A stretch of DNA of 64,000 nt, taken from positions 434,001 to 498,000 of the forward strand of contig ML978128.1 of the NCBI GenBank assembly GCA_010015805.1, written 5' to 3'. Below the pieces are notes generated by a model, which was not told where the DNA came from, did no database searches, and was given only the letters and a program-made list of their open reading frames with translations. The translations under genes and the position numbers were made by a program. Below, in pieces: positions 1 to 10,226 of this stretch. This stretch comes from Rhizodiscina lignyota (Eukaryota; Ascomycota; Dothideomycetes; Aulographales; Rhizodiscinaceae). Every line of letters starts with the position of its first letter. Positions within the stretch are counted from its first letter, which is position 1.

Positions 1-247
1 CGTTAACTACAGACTGGTCTATTGGTTCTGAGGGATCTGGCGTTGGACAAGGCTAAAGGCATGGATGAAAAGGTCTATTTACTAAGCCAGTATGGGATGT
101 ATTAAAGCTCGCAGGTATTGAAAGATCGCCTACATATCGTTCAGGGCTGTGTGTATACTCGCCATCTGTATGTATTTCAAGGCTGGATAGGAGCGCAAGG
201 ATCAGGGCGTAGATATCAATCAAAGTGCACCATGTATCATCAATTCA

Positions 248-1021
248 TCATTTTCCTTCGATAGCTACTGCCTCAGGTAGCTTCGCGTTCTGAAAGATCA
301 CATCCCGATAAAACTTCGCTTCCCTGATACTCTCCAAAATATCCTCCCTCGCTTCATGCAGCCCTTTCTTCTGCGGACTCTTCGCCAGCACCTCCCGTGG
401 CACCCACCGCCTCGCCGCCTCCTTAATCGTACTCACGTCCAGAATCCTGTGATGCAGGTGCCTCAGCACGACATCATACGGCGGCTTCCTCAGAAACGCT
501 GCATCCGCGTGCACAGAGTTGCCAGCCAACAACGCCCTCCTTGGATCAGGGGCATGCAGCTGCACGTACTGCAGCAGACCCTTTGCCGCGTCGTCTGCGG
601 ACGTGGTAGACTCTATACACGCGGCTGTAAGGCCGGACGCGGCGTGATGACTGGTGCACCAATCGTCCATTTGGTCAAGGCGTTCTTTGGAATGGTGGAT
701 CACGGCCTCGAATCCATCCTCGTCGAGAACGTCGAGGTCGTAGTCTGTCACGAAGCAGGCGATTTGCATGATGGAGTCGTTGTCGCGGTCGAGCCCGGTC
801 ATCTAGAGAAGTTAGTCAATTCGAAATGTAGACAATGTCGTTCATACTTCGCAATCTACCCAGACGAGCGGCTCGCGGGATACGCTTTCTGGCATGGTGG
901 ATTGCAAGCGAATGAAGCCTGGAGGGCGAAAGTTGCTTCGATTTACAGGCGTCCAAGTGCTGTGGACAGATTGGTAATTAATATCGATACGCCTACATCT
1001 GATGTATCCAGTACGGAGCAT
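248..1021 (-). CDS. REX2: Oligoribonuclease, REXO2/Rex2 family (two exons)
   Basis: This DEDDh 3'-5' exonuclease degrades very short RNAs; in fungi and animals the family acts in mitochondria and cytosol. Predicted exons are 1021..848 and 802..248, joined by a 45-bp intron with a GTATGA donor, a CTAAC branch site and a CTAG acceptor. The join restores the family signature VWVDCE-MTGLD, which carries the first catalytic D and E. Further on are GNSVHADAAFL and the closing HEAREDILESI, which supply the remaining D, H and D. ATG 1021 is the first in-frame ATG and gives about 242 residues with a basic leader (MLRTGYIRCRR) that could be a mitochondrial presequence. An internal ATG at 895 would give a 200-residue cytosolic form. 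The family call is firm; which start is used is not. Confidence 0.9.
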
Positions 1022-1211
1022 CAGAATATCTCCTTCCTGGGGAGTGCGCGACGTGAACCGCAATGTTAAAGAAGGGAGGATATGTTCGAGTGTAAGGGAG
1101 ACATCTACGTCGTGTCGTGTGGCTGTGTGGCTGTGCAGATTTCAGCTTGTCCCAGCGTTGGCGCCTGTCCAGATTCAAGACGTAAAATGATCTATACAAT
1201 CATAGAGTTAT

Positions 1212-2552
1212 ATGTTCTATTACCAGGCTGCCTATTCGTCCCCACATTCTTGGAAACGTCTTTGTATGGTCATGAACATGCCGCTCGTGAATTCCGAGTG
1301 GCGGGCAGTCGTTGTAGACGAGGTTGACGAAAACGAACTCTATCTTGGAGCAGATGGCCGATATCAAACGCTACACGATCTTCCGACTACGACTCTAAGA
1401 GCTGTGCTTTCCTGCGGATTCAAGGCCAACATTCTATTCGCATGGGAATGTCCTTTGGCCACAGAGCTGTTACCTAACGATGATCCTCGAGTTGCGATTC
1501 TCTCCTGGAGGTGGGACGGCAAAGCACTCAGTCTGAACCCAGCAAGCGGATCTCGGAATATCCTGCGAGCTCTAACTTATGCTAAAATGAGTGGCATCCG
1601 GTTCCTCTTCGTGGACATTGTCTCCATTGACCAGACTGCGGATAAAGCAAGATTACTCGAACAAGTCATAGCGTTCTCTGAGATGTTCAAGACCGTTAGA
1701 GTCATCTGTGCCTACGAGCAAAGTGCAGGAGATACGCTCGACACCCTTCACCGGCCTTGGATCAAAAAGGAGATGCGCGACATGACTTTCAATCCTACCG
1801 TGGTCACATACTTATCCCGTGATGTTCAGGAGCCATCCTGGCAGGACGTGGACATGTATCAGCGCGCCTTGGGGCATCATACTGGTTCCGATTTCATTCG
1901 ATTCGAGTACGAGTTTAGTAGCAACACGGGCCTAGACTTTACCGATACCATCCTTCGGGTGCTCTTTGGACTCTTATCGATGGTTTCAGTTAATGACTTC
2001 GAGTATATTATCCCAGGCCTCGCCTCAATCTTATCTGCCGCTGATGGCCAACTGATTCGAGAAGATTATCTGATGACGGCGGCAATATTAAGCCAGAGTG
2101 TTTCCGAACGACCAAGCGAGGGAGGACGCGAGATCTGGTATTATAGCGCCTTCGAAGGTATCCAATTTCAGCGATGCAGTTTCTTCCCGCGCCGCACTTG
2201 GAGCGATAAATATCATCATCACAAGTTTATTGGCTGCGATGTCCATTTCGATGGTTTCAAGGTTGCGAGGTTACAGTCCAGAGATCCCGAACCATTCTCC
2301 ACTTGCTACCTAAAGGCGGATGAGGATGCAATGAACACCATCTCAAGCAGGCTCCGTAGGAGTACTAACGACAGCAGCTGTAGACAGCTAAGCTCCTGCC
2401 TCTCCAGTAGCATGTCTACTGTAAGAAATGGGATCCTTCATGAGCCTATTTTGCAGGGAGATAAGGGAGAGGATGGGCAAGCCCGGGCGCTAGATCATAC
2501 TGTGAATCGGTATGACTATAGACCTGACCTGAGGTGTGTAAGCTTTGAATGA
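1212..2552 (+). CDS. HET-like domain protein (short, divergent)
   Basis: A single 446-residue open frame. It contains a weak version of the HET (heterokaryon incompatibility) core: RVAILSWRW around residue 93 resembles the usual YVALSYxWG, and FLFVDIVSIDQ around residue 132 resembles WIDAxCINQ. The following LLEQVIAFSEMFKTVRVICAY resembles the family's QMxxIYxxAxxVxxW. HET domains act in non-self recognition and programmed cell death. The last 100 or so residues are Ser/Arg-rich and may be read through an unrecognised intron. The gene is divergent from the oligoribonuclease, with under 200 bp between the two starts. The start could also be at a downstream ATG (MNMPLVNSEW). Family membership is likely but rests on motif resemblance only. 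Confidence 0.6.
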   Translation: MFYYQAAYSSPHSWKRLCMVMNMPLVNSEWRAVVVDEVDENELYLGADGRYQTLHDLPTTTLRAVLSCGFKANILFAWECPLATELLPNDDPRVAILSWRWDGKALSLNPASGSRNILRALTYAKMSGIRFLFVDIVSIDQTADKARLLEQVIAFSEMFKTVRVICAYEQSAGDTLDTLHRPWIKKEMRDMTFNPTVVTYLSRDVQEPSWQDVDMYQRALGHHTGSDFIRFEYEFSSNTGLDFTDTILRVLFGLLSMVSVNDFEYIIPGLASILSAADGQLIREDYLMTAAILSQSVSERPSEGGREIWYYSAFEGIQFQRCSFFPRRTWSDKYHHHKFIGCDVHFDGFKVARLQSRDPEPFSTCYLKADEDAMNTISSRLRRSTNDSSCRQLSSCLSSSMSTVRNGILHEPILQGDKGEDGQARALDHTVNRYDYRPDLRCVSFE

Positions 2553-2789
2553 AAGGCTGCCGATGGCAAGGTGGATCTTGCGATATGATGAGTTCCTATG
2601 GCAACACCTGGGTCGTGGAGCAAGAGCGACTGAGAGTGGCTATTATTAATTTAAGCAAACCAGTCATTCACGATTCATTCGACGCAGACCCTGAAACGAA
2701 ACGAAGATCGAGTCTTGGAGACAACATCACTTACTCTTCATTTTCCTACTATCACTAGCTGCGTAAGGACCACTCAGCCTCAAGTCGAT

Positions 2790-3372
2790 ATGAGTTCTTA
2801 CCCACGGAGGTATGATGGCATGCAATATCCAGGCCATTCGCTGAAAGACATACAGGACCAAATTATCGGTGAGACCATCTGCTCAAGGCGTTGCATTATT
2901 CTTTATTGACAATGATTTTGCTCTAGCAAATGCAGGCTTCTTGTACCCCAGCTACGCAAACAGTCTCAGCGTCATAACTCGCATCCAGTGCAAGCCGAAA
3001 ACCTCGTTTGATGGCGATGTGCTCCATGCGATCACCTTCTCGGCCCTCCTCGTCTCAGTGATAGGATCATCCCGCTCCGTTCTCATCGAAGCAGCAACGC
3101 CTTCCTGCCCGTTGGCCGGTAAGCTGCGTGTCGACTACCACGTCGGCTGCCAACTTGGAAGTCGACAGGGCGCCATAGATGCACTGTTGCTCAAGACCGA
3201 GATGATGATTGACCAGAAGATGAAGGAGGACAACGTTGGACTGAAGCTCTCGCGTGCGAATACTCGGAAGGGAAGCGAGGCCACAGCTAAGAGGAATGAT
3301 TGGATAGCCGAGGGAGGGGAAGACGGCATAGGAGCATGGACGAGAAGTCGAAGGCGTTCTAGTCAGGGCTAG
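2790..3372 (+). CDS. Hypothetical protein, two exons
   Basis: I do not recognise this gene. Exon 2790..2868 (MSSYPRRYDGMQYPGHSLKD...) is followed by a good 58-bp intron with a GTGAGA donor, TTGAC near the branch position and a CTCTAG acceptor. The second exon, 2927..3372, stays open in the expected frame. The product is about 174 residues: a Tyr/Pro-rich start, a middle part with a weakly hydrophobic stretch (HAITFSALLVSVIGSS) and a basic, charged tail. No signal peptide or catalytic motif is visible. The clean splice signals and frame continuity are the main argument that it is real; the tail beyond about 3100 could belong to another exon structure. Confidence 0.4.
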
Positions 3373-3654
3373 TCGGTGGAGAGCAGATCGTTGGTGTCAA
3401 GCTCGGTAAGACTCCTATGTTCACCTTTGTCGCAGCGGACCTATACTCGAGATGCAAAGTTTGATGTCCTGAAAGGTGGAGACTGTGTAGTCGCAGGTAC
3501 GATTGATAGAGAGCCTAAGATGTGAGCTTCAGTATCCGCTTCCAGTATAGCATCCAGATGCACGGTGGTCTTCGTAACGTCCGACCGCCGTATGGCGCTG
3601 AAAGACGCCCCACTGAAAGGGCGTCTCAAATGTTGAGAATTATTCCAAAGTGGT

Positions 3655-4593
3655 TCATCGATGTGGGCGAGGACCACCCGGTAGTCCTCTCTTGGGTCCA
3701 CTAGGGAGGCCACTTCTTGAAGGGGCCTGATTGGTTGATGACGCATATGGATTTCCGCTGCTGCCATATCCTCCTCCCCCGGAATACACGCCATAATCAT
3801 CACCGCCACCAGCCCACGGTGCGTTGGCCGATGTCATTGGTTGCTGATCTCTTCCTCCAGATCCCCCAGAGGGCTCGTAGGGATTGCGCGATCCTACAGA
3901 ACTCAGACCGGGACTTGATGCTGCTGATTGATTGGCGACTGGGCTTGACGAGCGACCTCCACCCCACAATCTCGCTTTAAGCCTATCTTGAGCGGAACCT
4001 CCACCACTGCTGCCTGGTGGGGTTTGATCTGACGGCGGAGACTTCATCCCTGACTGGTAGCTACCGGCTCTCTGACTTGGCAGCGGTCTTGATTGCGCTT
4101 GTGCTTGCTCTCCACCTCCTCGTTGGTATGAATCCACAATGCCTGGCCTTGCACTGGAGCGTGAAAGGGATGTTGTACTCGATTGAGCTGAGTCCATGGA
4201 CATGTTGTTCGCCCTTCCGGCGCGCAGACTCGAAGGTACCGCCGCTGGCGTACTTGATCTGCCAGAATTGTCCCAGAGGTCACTGAGACCTCCACCACTC
4301 CCTCGTTGCCCTCCCATCTGTCCACTCCCTCCATAACCACCCTCCTGTTGCCTACGAGTGGAGCTTACGAACTGCGCTGCTGGTGGCGGAGGGGGAGCTT
4401 TAGGATCTGGCGGTAGCCATTCTGGAAGCTGGCGACCCTTTTCAGTGTAATATGCACGCAAGACTCTGCAGACGTGACTATCGTCGTCGGTGTCTCCATC
4501 TGTTTCATCGGGCAGCAGGGCGCGTCGGAGGGAGGTGTACTTGTTGGTCGCTGTTGTAAGGGCGGATGAAAGGTAACTAGAGTAGGATGACAT
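3655..4593 (-). CDS. MSO1: Mso1-like Sec1-binding protein
   Basis: A 312-residue single-exon protein. Its N-terminal 70 residues hold the conserved block SHVCRVLRAYYTEKGRQLPE followed by WLPPDP, which matches the Sec1-binding region of the Mso1 family. In yeast Mso1 binds the SM protein Sec1 and supports SNARE-dependent fusion of secretory vesicles and prospore membrane formation. The rest is low complexity, rich in Gly, Ser and Pro with repeated GG and PPP stretches, and is predicted to be disordered, as is usual for filamentous fungal members. The start at 4593 precedes the conserved block by about 37 residues. The family call rests on the N-terminal motif; nothing functional can be said of the tail. 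Confidence 0.75.
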   Translation of the reverse strand: MSSYSSYLSSALTTATNKYTSLRRALLPDETDGDTDDDSHVCRVLRAYYTEKGRQLPEWLPPDPKAPPPPPAAQFVSSTRRQQEGGYGGSGQMGGQRGSGGGLSDLWDNSGRSSTPAAVPSSLRAGRANNMSMDSAQSSTTSLSRSSARPGIVDSYQRGGGEQAQAQSRPLPSQRAGSYQSGMKSPPSDQTPPGSSGGGSAQDRLKARLWGGGRSSSPVANQSAASSPGLSSVGSRNPYEPSGGSGGRDQQPMTSANAPWAGGGDDYGVYSGGGGYGSSGNPYASSTNQAPSRSGLPSGPKRGLPGGPRPHR

Positions 4594-5314
4594 TGTGAAG
4601 AGTGCACCACGATATATCCCACTGGGCTAGCTGCGGTGAGTCAAGCAGAGTGGAATTGGAACTTGATATGCTGGAAACAGCCCAAGCGGGAGGTCGGGGG
4701 GAAGCTTTGACGAAATGACACGTGCCAAGCCTCCCGCCTCCATAAATTTTTGCTTTGTCTTATCGTCCCATCTTCACTCTTCCTCCCACTATTTTGGACC
4801 GTTCAGAGTTCCCCCGATATGCCGAATGTGTCTCAGCACTGTATGTTTACTTTCTATTACTGTCACATCCCTCAAAGCTCCTCCTTATGATGAGACCCAT
4901 AGAAATAAGAACAGCCAACATCAGGGACGTGTGTCCCAATGCTGATTCCTAGCACCATACCACTCTCTGAACGCCTGCCATCCCTCTTATCCAAAGATAT
5001 GTCACTGTCGTTTAAGTTTCGCTGACATATCAAACGGCAGAATAAAGCTCATGGAGCACATATCATTGCTTACCGTCGTCTTACGGTTGAGACCCTTACA
5101 CGTTGGAAGAAATGAGGGGTAAGATTCATTTAATATGTATCATACAGGTTGATTTTGATGGCTAAACATCATCTATACCATTAATCAAGAAGAATTGCTC
5201 AAGATCAATGGCCGAATTGAGTTTTACACCTTCACAGCCGAGCACTGAGGTCTTTTCCTTGAGATGATCTGCCACCCATACAGTCAGACGCGTCGTTAAT
5301 CGAGGTGAGCATAA
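4594..5314. other. Intergenic, no gene seen
   Basis: About 720 bp between the Mso1-like start and the 3' end of the lipocalin-like gene. Two overlapping open frames of 65-76 codons at 4715-4952 have no recognisable content. It presumably holds the Mso1 promoter; a CACGTG E-box-like hexamer lies near 4720. Confidence 0.5.
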
Positions 5315-5824
5315 TTACTCAAACTTCTCCCATGTCAACACAGCCCTGGCTCTGGTTCCATCGTCGTAGACCATGTCCTTCTGTGGCCTCAGCTCCATGT
5401 ACTGCTTTCCATTTTCTTCCCAGTACTGTAATTTCCTAACCTGCTTGCCACCAATTCGATTGGGATCGGTTGCAATCACAACCGTCGTCTCCCACCAGTA
5501 CTCTCCCTCCGCGCTTCCCGGGTCCTTGAAAAGCTCTACCTGCCCGCAGTACATACTGAATCCCTTCGCGATGTACGCGACTTCTTCGTCTGAACACAGC
5601 TGGAAGTCTGACGCTGACTTGGTCGGCTTCAATCGATCCGGAAAGGCCATGTGTGCCGAGAGGAAGCCACCGGGTGTGAGGATGGTTCTTCCGAGCGGAT
5701 TGTCGCCGTGAGGCTTTCGAATCAGCTTCTTGTCTGGACCGTCTCCGTCGAAGATTTCATATTTGATGCACTTCCACCCGCCGGCGAGTTTATCCTTGGC
5801 CTGAGGCCAGACGTTCTGAGGCAT
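5315..5824 (-). CDS. Lipocalin-like domain protein
   Basis: A 169-residue single-exon protein matching the fungal lipocalin-like family (Lipocalin_5 type). It starts with the typical strand-1 motif DKLAGGWKCIKYEI and has alternating beta-strand patterns throughout (FSMYCGQVELF, GEYWWETTVVIATDP, QVRKLQYWEENGKQYMEL). It ends in the frequent ARAVLTWEKFE. There is no signal peptide, so a cytosolic small-ligand-binding or enzyme-like role is expected. Relatives often sit in secondary-metabolite or detoxification clusters, but the neighbours here (Mso1, esterase) give no such hint. The fold call is good; the ligand is unknown. Confidence 0.75.
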   Translation of the reverse strand: MPQNVWPQAKDKLAGGWKCIKYEIFDGDGPDKKLIRKPHGDNPLGRTILTPGGFLSAHMAFPDRLKPTKSASDFQLCSDEEVAYIAKGFSMYCGQVELFKDPGSAEGEYWWETTVVIATDPNRIGGKQVRKLQYWEENGKQYMELRPQKDMVYDDGTRARAVLTWEKFE

Positions 5825-7009
5825 GCTGAGCGATTGAAATATATATGATGTTTATTCTGTCAGGTGAACTTTTGTTTAAAAAGATGCAATGAAGTCCATA
5901 TATGATATGGATAATGATGAGAGCTTTTAACTCGCGGACCGAGCTTAAGGACGGCCACGGACGGTCCCCTTATTGGGCTTAGCGCACGGGCAATCGCCAT
6001 CCGCAGTCTTTCAACTCTACAACAACAATGGAAATACGTTGATAACATCTTCTTGCACTTCAATCATCTGTCTAGAAAACAACGCTCAATAATTGACTTT
6101 ATGATTTCTAGACATAAAGGCAGCATGTGAGCCACGAGCAATAGAATATGAGGCCACCCCGCCCCGAGGGGTAAATGTCAACCACTCAACTTGGCTCGTC
6201 AGGTATTGTCTCATTTCATATACATTTGTGAGATATGTACTTGCATCCTTCAAAGTTGCCTTTCATATGCCGAAATAAAAGCCACGCTGCCTCATCTTGA
6301 TCATTTCTCAGGCCCTGTATTACGATCAGTTCATGCGTTTAGCTAAAAGGGGTATCAGCCCTAATAGGTTGACTCCATTCTCCCTTCCCTTCCTGTTGTA
6401 GCCCATATTCATTTGGATTGTTTGATGATCTCCAAACCTTGTTTTGAGAAGCTTGATCAATATCGAAGCGTATTCGAGTGCGAACAATCCTCAAAAAGAT
6501 GGGGTTGGCACTTTACATAATTTGTCAACGCTCTTAAACGTACGACTGATGACGCGAAAATCAACAACGAAATACACCTAAATTCCTAAATGCCCCCCTG
6601 TACTTCCAAGTTTCACATCTTCTTTCAGGTTTTCGAATGGCTATGCAAGGCAGGCCTGTCAATGACCCAATCGAAAGTCGGATTGGATTGTTCGATTATT
6701 TGGACGTCCCGACCGACTGGTTTGTTTGTTATTACGAACGATCGGTCTGGTTTCTTTGTTCATTTAACGGTTCAATCGCGGCATCTCTACCAATTGTAGT
6801 AGTACTCAGTTAAGAGGAATGACGGTGAGACATTTCAAGAATGTAAACAACCTAATGAGGCTCAGTACTCTCCTTAACAGGATTGACAGTATTCAACACC
6901 ATGCTCTGTACCACCTTCCCGGACTTTACATTCATCTCGTACTGTCTACTGTTTTTACGTATGCACAGCTCACAACATCGTTCCACTCGACAAGTGGTAG
7001 TCATCCAAT
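5825..7009. promoter_or_regulatory. Intergenic between lipocalin-like and esterase genes, with GC-rich box
   Basis: About 1.2 kb separating two divergent starts, so it should carry both promoters. It is mostly AT-rich with no convincing gene. A sharp GC-rich island at 6155-6172 (CACCCCGCCCCGAGGGG) contains, on the minus strand, GCGGGG, which fits the CreA/Mig1 consensus SYGGRG. CreA control of a cell-wall esterase would make sense, but this is inference from a short degenerate site. An imperfect direct repeat (GACTGGTTTGTTTGTT and GGTCTGGTTTCTTTGTT) lies at about 6715-6763. Confidence 0.35.
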
Positions 7010-7956
7010 ATGCTTTCAAAGACGGATGCACTCTTGATCTTCCTGTTACCCTCTGCCCTAGCAAGGCCACTTTCTGCTAAGATCTCAGAGCGTCAAAGCT
7101 GTCCAAATCTCCATGTGTTCGGGGCTCGCGAGACTGCTGCTCCTGCTGGATATGGGCTTGCAGAGACTGTCGTCAATCTCATGCTCGGAGCTTATTCTGG
7201 CTCCACTGCAGAGCCGATCGACTATCCTGCTACGGGAGAACCAATCGACGATCCTCCTACGGGAGGAGATAGCTATGGTGCTTCTGTGCAGGCAGGTGTA
7301 CAGGCGGTAACGAGTGCTGTGACAAGCTTTGCGCAGCAGTGTCCTGACACACCAATTGTACTTGTGGGTTATTCGCAGGTCAGCTTCACTCTCCATCAAT
7401 TATTGCGCCATGTTATTCTACCGCTCAGAGTCATCCTTATGGTACGAGTAGATGCTGACATATGTATCTTACGATGGTCAGGGTGCACAAATCATGGACG
7501 ACGCAATGTGCGGTAGTGGAGATCTGAATCAAGGCATTGCTGACACGTCTGCTCCCATTGCAAGCAGCGTGGGTGGGCAAGTATGGGCAATTATTCTTAT
7601 GGGTGATCCTCGCCACACGCCTGGCGCGCCGTACAATGTCGGTACTTCAACGGCACCTGGAGTAGGCTCTCAACTAGATTTTGTGTGAATGCAACAGTTA
7701 ACATTATCAGTTTGATCCTCGCCCAAGCGGTCAGACATGCACTGCGTATGCCAGTACAATCCAGTCATACTGCGACGCCACAGATCCATACTGCTCGAAC
7801 GGCAACGACGCTTCGGTTCATCGAGGCTATGGCCAAGAATATGGACAGCAGGCATTAGAGTTCGTCAATAGCAATCTCTACTCATATGGCACGTCATCCG
7901 CGAATTCTTCAACACTAGCTTCATTCTCAGCCATCCCACTATCGACTTTAGAGTAG
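7010..7956 (+). CDS. Secreted acetylxylan esterase/cutinase-like hydrolase (CE5)
   Basis: Three exons, 7010..7378, 7482..7661 and 7711..7956, encode about 264 residues. A signal peptide is clear (MLSKTDALLIFLLPSALA). The mature part starts near SCPNLHVFGARETAAPAGYG, the usual CE5 N-terminus. The nucleophile is Ser122 in GYSQG, split by intron 1 (103 bp) after the Gln. The acid and base are Asp208 in DPYCSNG and His220 in SVHRGYG, in the third exon, so the catalytic triad is complete. CE5 enzymes cleave acetyl groups from xylan or ester bonds in cutin; the PYCSNGND and HRGYGQEYG blocks favour acetylxylan esterase. The loop after IDYP is unusual: a 27-bp tandem duplication replaces the Cys-containing loop of typical relatives. 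A short Ser/Thr tail follows the catalytic domain. Confidence 0.88.
7212..7265 (+). repeat. 27-bp tandem duplication inside the CE5 gene
   Basis: Two adjacent 27-bp units (GAGCCGATCGACTATCCTGC... and GAACCAATCGACGATCCTCC..., both ending CTACGGGA) encode EPIDYPATG and EPIDDPPTG in frame. They lie in the surface loop before the catalytic serine. Confidence 0.85.
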
Positions 7957-8517
7957 AACTTAGCCCGTGGCAAGACCGGAGTTGTCAGGCAAGGATGATA
8001 TTGCAATGCTCTTTAATGTAAATATCTGATTAATGATGTCTTTACTTACTACTGCTTCAGAGGTCCAAATGCAAAGTTTCATTCCGACATATGCTCTGGC
8101 TTCGTGTACATAAAATTGGAATCAGGCATACCACGTTATAATCTACGAGATTATCGAAATTAGGGACAGTTAAATGTAACAGGGAACATATTATTTGATA
8201 GAGACTTGTATCTACATAACTACGGAGTCCTTGCCGAAGTCTGGCCCAACGCGCGCCACACGATCTGCATGACGTCGATGCTTCGTGGCTGCAGCTGCGC
8301 GCAAGATCGTCCAACCACCATGCCGCGATGGCCATCCACAAGCTCTCACATGGATCATGGATGGGTGTGCTAAGACGCGAAGCAGTCGTCATGCCTCCTC
8401 GATCGCAAACTTTCCTTCCCTTGCCTTTATCTCTACACCTGAGATACCCATACCCTCCCTAGAATTCCACCTTCACCCCCTTGTTACTTCGCAAACAGTT
8501 GCACCCAACGCACGAAA
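7957..8517. other. Intergenic, promoter of the next gene
   Basis: About 560 bp after the esterase stop. No gene is seen. A near match to the recurrent nonamer (TACGGAGTC) lies at 8221. The pyrimidine-rich stretch before 8518 looks like a fungal 5' leader. Confidence 0.4.
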
Positions 8518-9872
8518 ATGGTCCTCGAATACTTCACCTTTCGCAAGTCGAAAGGCAAGGCTACGGAAGATGCTCAGGCTGACGGCGCCAAATCCCCGGT
8601 CATGAACGAAGAGGACGAGCAATTCCTCGAGAAGATCACGTCGGAAAGCGCTGCACCTGCGAACCCAGAGAACCCTACGATCATCCTTGATAATGGCAGC
8701 AAAGTGAAGGGGAAGGATGCACAAGTTGCTTTGATGGCGGGCGCGGATCAGATACCCCTACCAGCCTCGCCGCGGGAGGGCGGAGCGGCAGGAGATGGCG
8801 ATGGCAAGAGCAAGGAGCAGAGGAACTACTGGTCATATATGCCCACGATACCACGGACGTCGGTAGATTGGGCGCCCTACATTCCCTCTTTACCTCGAGG
8901 TCGCTCGGACAAGCAGAAAGCTGCGGCAGACCTTGCTTCTGCCGCTGAAGTGATCAAGGCCGGCCAGGAGCCTGACTTGCCTGAGGATGAGGAAAAGAAA
9001 GAACAGGAGGATCTATCGGCTGTGCTCGACCAGCTCAATATCAGCGCCACGACCAAACGCACCTTCTCCCTTTCGAAAGAGTCGCAGAAGCTGATGGAGG
9101 ACTTCACCCAAATCCTCAAGGACGTTGTCAATGGAGTACCAACAGCATACGATGACCTTGAGAAGTTTATCACTGGGAGAGAGAAGGAAATTTCACATAT
9201 GTTCAAGAATCTGCCGCCATGGCTTCAAACCTTGGTCAAGAGTCTGCCCGCGAAAATGAGTACTACTCTGGCACCGGAGCTCATGGCCGCCGCAAGCGAG
9301 AAGCCAGGCGCAGATGGCAAAGCTAGGATGAACCTTGACCCGAATGTAAAAGTAGGGTCAAGTGAGCCATCTGTTCCGTTCCAGAGGAAGAAGAAAGCAA
9401 AGAAGAGCAGAATACCGACATTGAAGAGCTTGATAGCTCAAGACGGCGCCGTAGCAGGCATGCTGAGGAGTATCCTTAACTTCTTGAAGCTGCGCTTTCC
9501 CGCCTTCATCTCTGGAACGAACATTCTCTTGAGTGTTGCTGTATTCCGTAAGTCCCTCGCTAGTCCATTTGACTACCTGCACATCTAACATCATCTACAG
9601 TACTCCTCTTCGTCTTCTGGTATTGCCACAAGCGTGGTCGCGAAACTAGACTAGAAAGCGAACGCCTAGCTGCCTCTCAAGCGTCCTTGGACGAAGAGGG
9701 CGATGGGGAGCTTAGCGCAGAGGCGACAGACGTGGAAGATAGCACCGTGCTAGAAAAGGATGACAATGATGAAGAAGTAGATGCAAAGTCGACTGCTTCG
9801 GTTCAGGGTACGCCACCAGTCTTAGCTCAACCTGATCCGAAGGAGGTGCCATTGCCGGACGACAAAGTCTAG
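8518..9872 (+). CDS. Unknown single-pass membrane protein
   Basis: Exons 8518..9547 and 9601..9872 are joined by a 53-bp intron (GTAAGT...CTACAG) and encode about 433 residues. I do not recognise the family. The N-terminal two thirds are soluble, acidic and charged. A segment of several YMPTIPRTSVDWAPYIPSLP-like Pro/Tyr repeats is followed by a predicted helical bundle region (SKESQKLMEDFTQILKDVV; LPPWLQTLVKSLPAKM). A single strong membrane segment (ILLSVAVFLLLFVFWYCHKR) spans the splice junction, followed by a basic stop-transfer stretch. The tail of about 75 residues is very acidic. The topology suggests a tail-proximal anchor in an endomembrane or mitochondrial outer membrane. The gene model is good; function unknown. 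Confidence 0.7.
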
Positions 9873-10226
9873 GCTGGCAAACCTGATAATTATTACGATA
9901 TTGACTACTTCCGTCAAGTCGGCTAAGAATGGCAATTAATTTTTTTGGGTTCAATTCTCGGTCCGGATGGAGGTAATGGACTTTTGGGTCTCGATACGCG
10001 ACGGATGATCATGAATTGACGACTTTGGCGCAAACTCCTGTCAATTGATACCTCGATGTTTTCACTGTCTTCATTTACGTTTCTACGTCTAGGACAGAGA
10101 TAATTCTCAGTACAACAAAGTGTGCAAAACCCACGATTGATACTCCTAGTGTAATGCAACCAACGCCCTTATGTACTCGCTGATGCATGGCAAACCACCA
10201 ATGATTCCAACAGCAGTGGGAGACTA
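9873..10226. other. Convergent 3' ends
   Basis: About 350 bp between two stops facing each other. Only 3' untranslated sequence and an AT-rich stretch are expected; no gene seen. Confidence 0.5.

Noticed and set aside
2516-2660. A 37-bp intron that would give the HET-like protein another C-terminus
   Set aside because: The frame would continue plausibly, but the intron would be shorter than any other in the window (minimum 44 bp) and the acceptor is weak.
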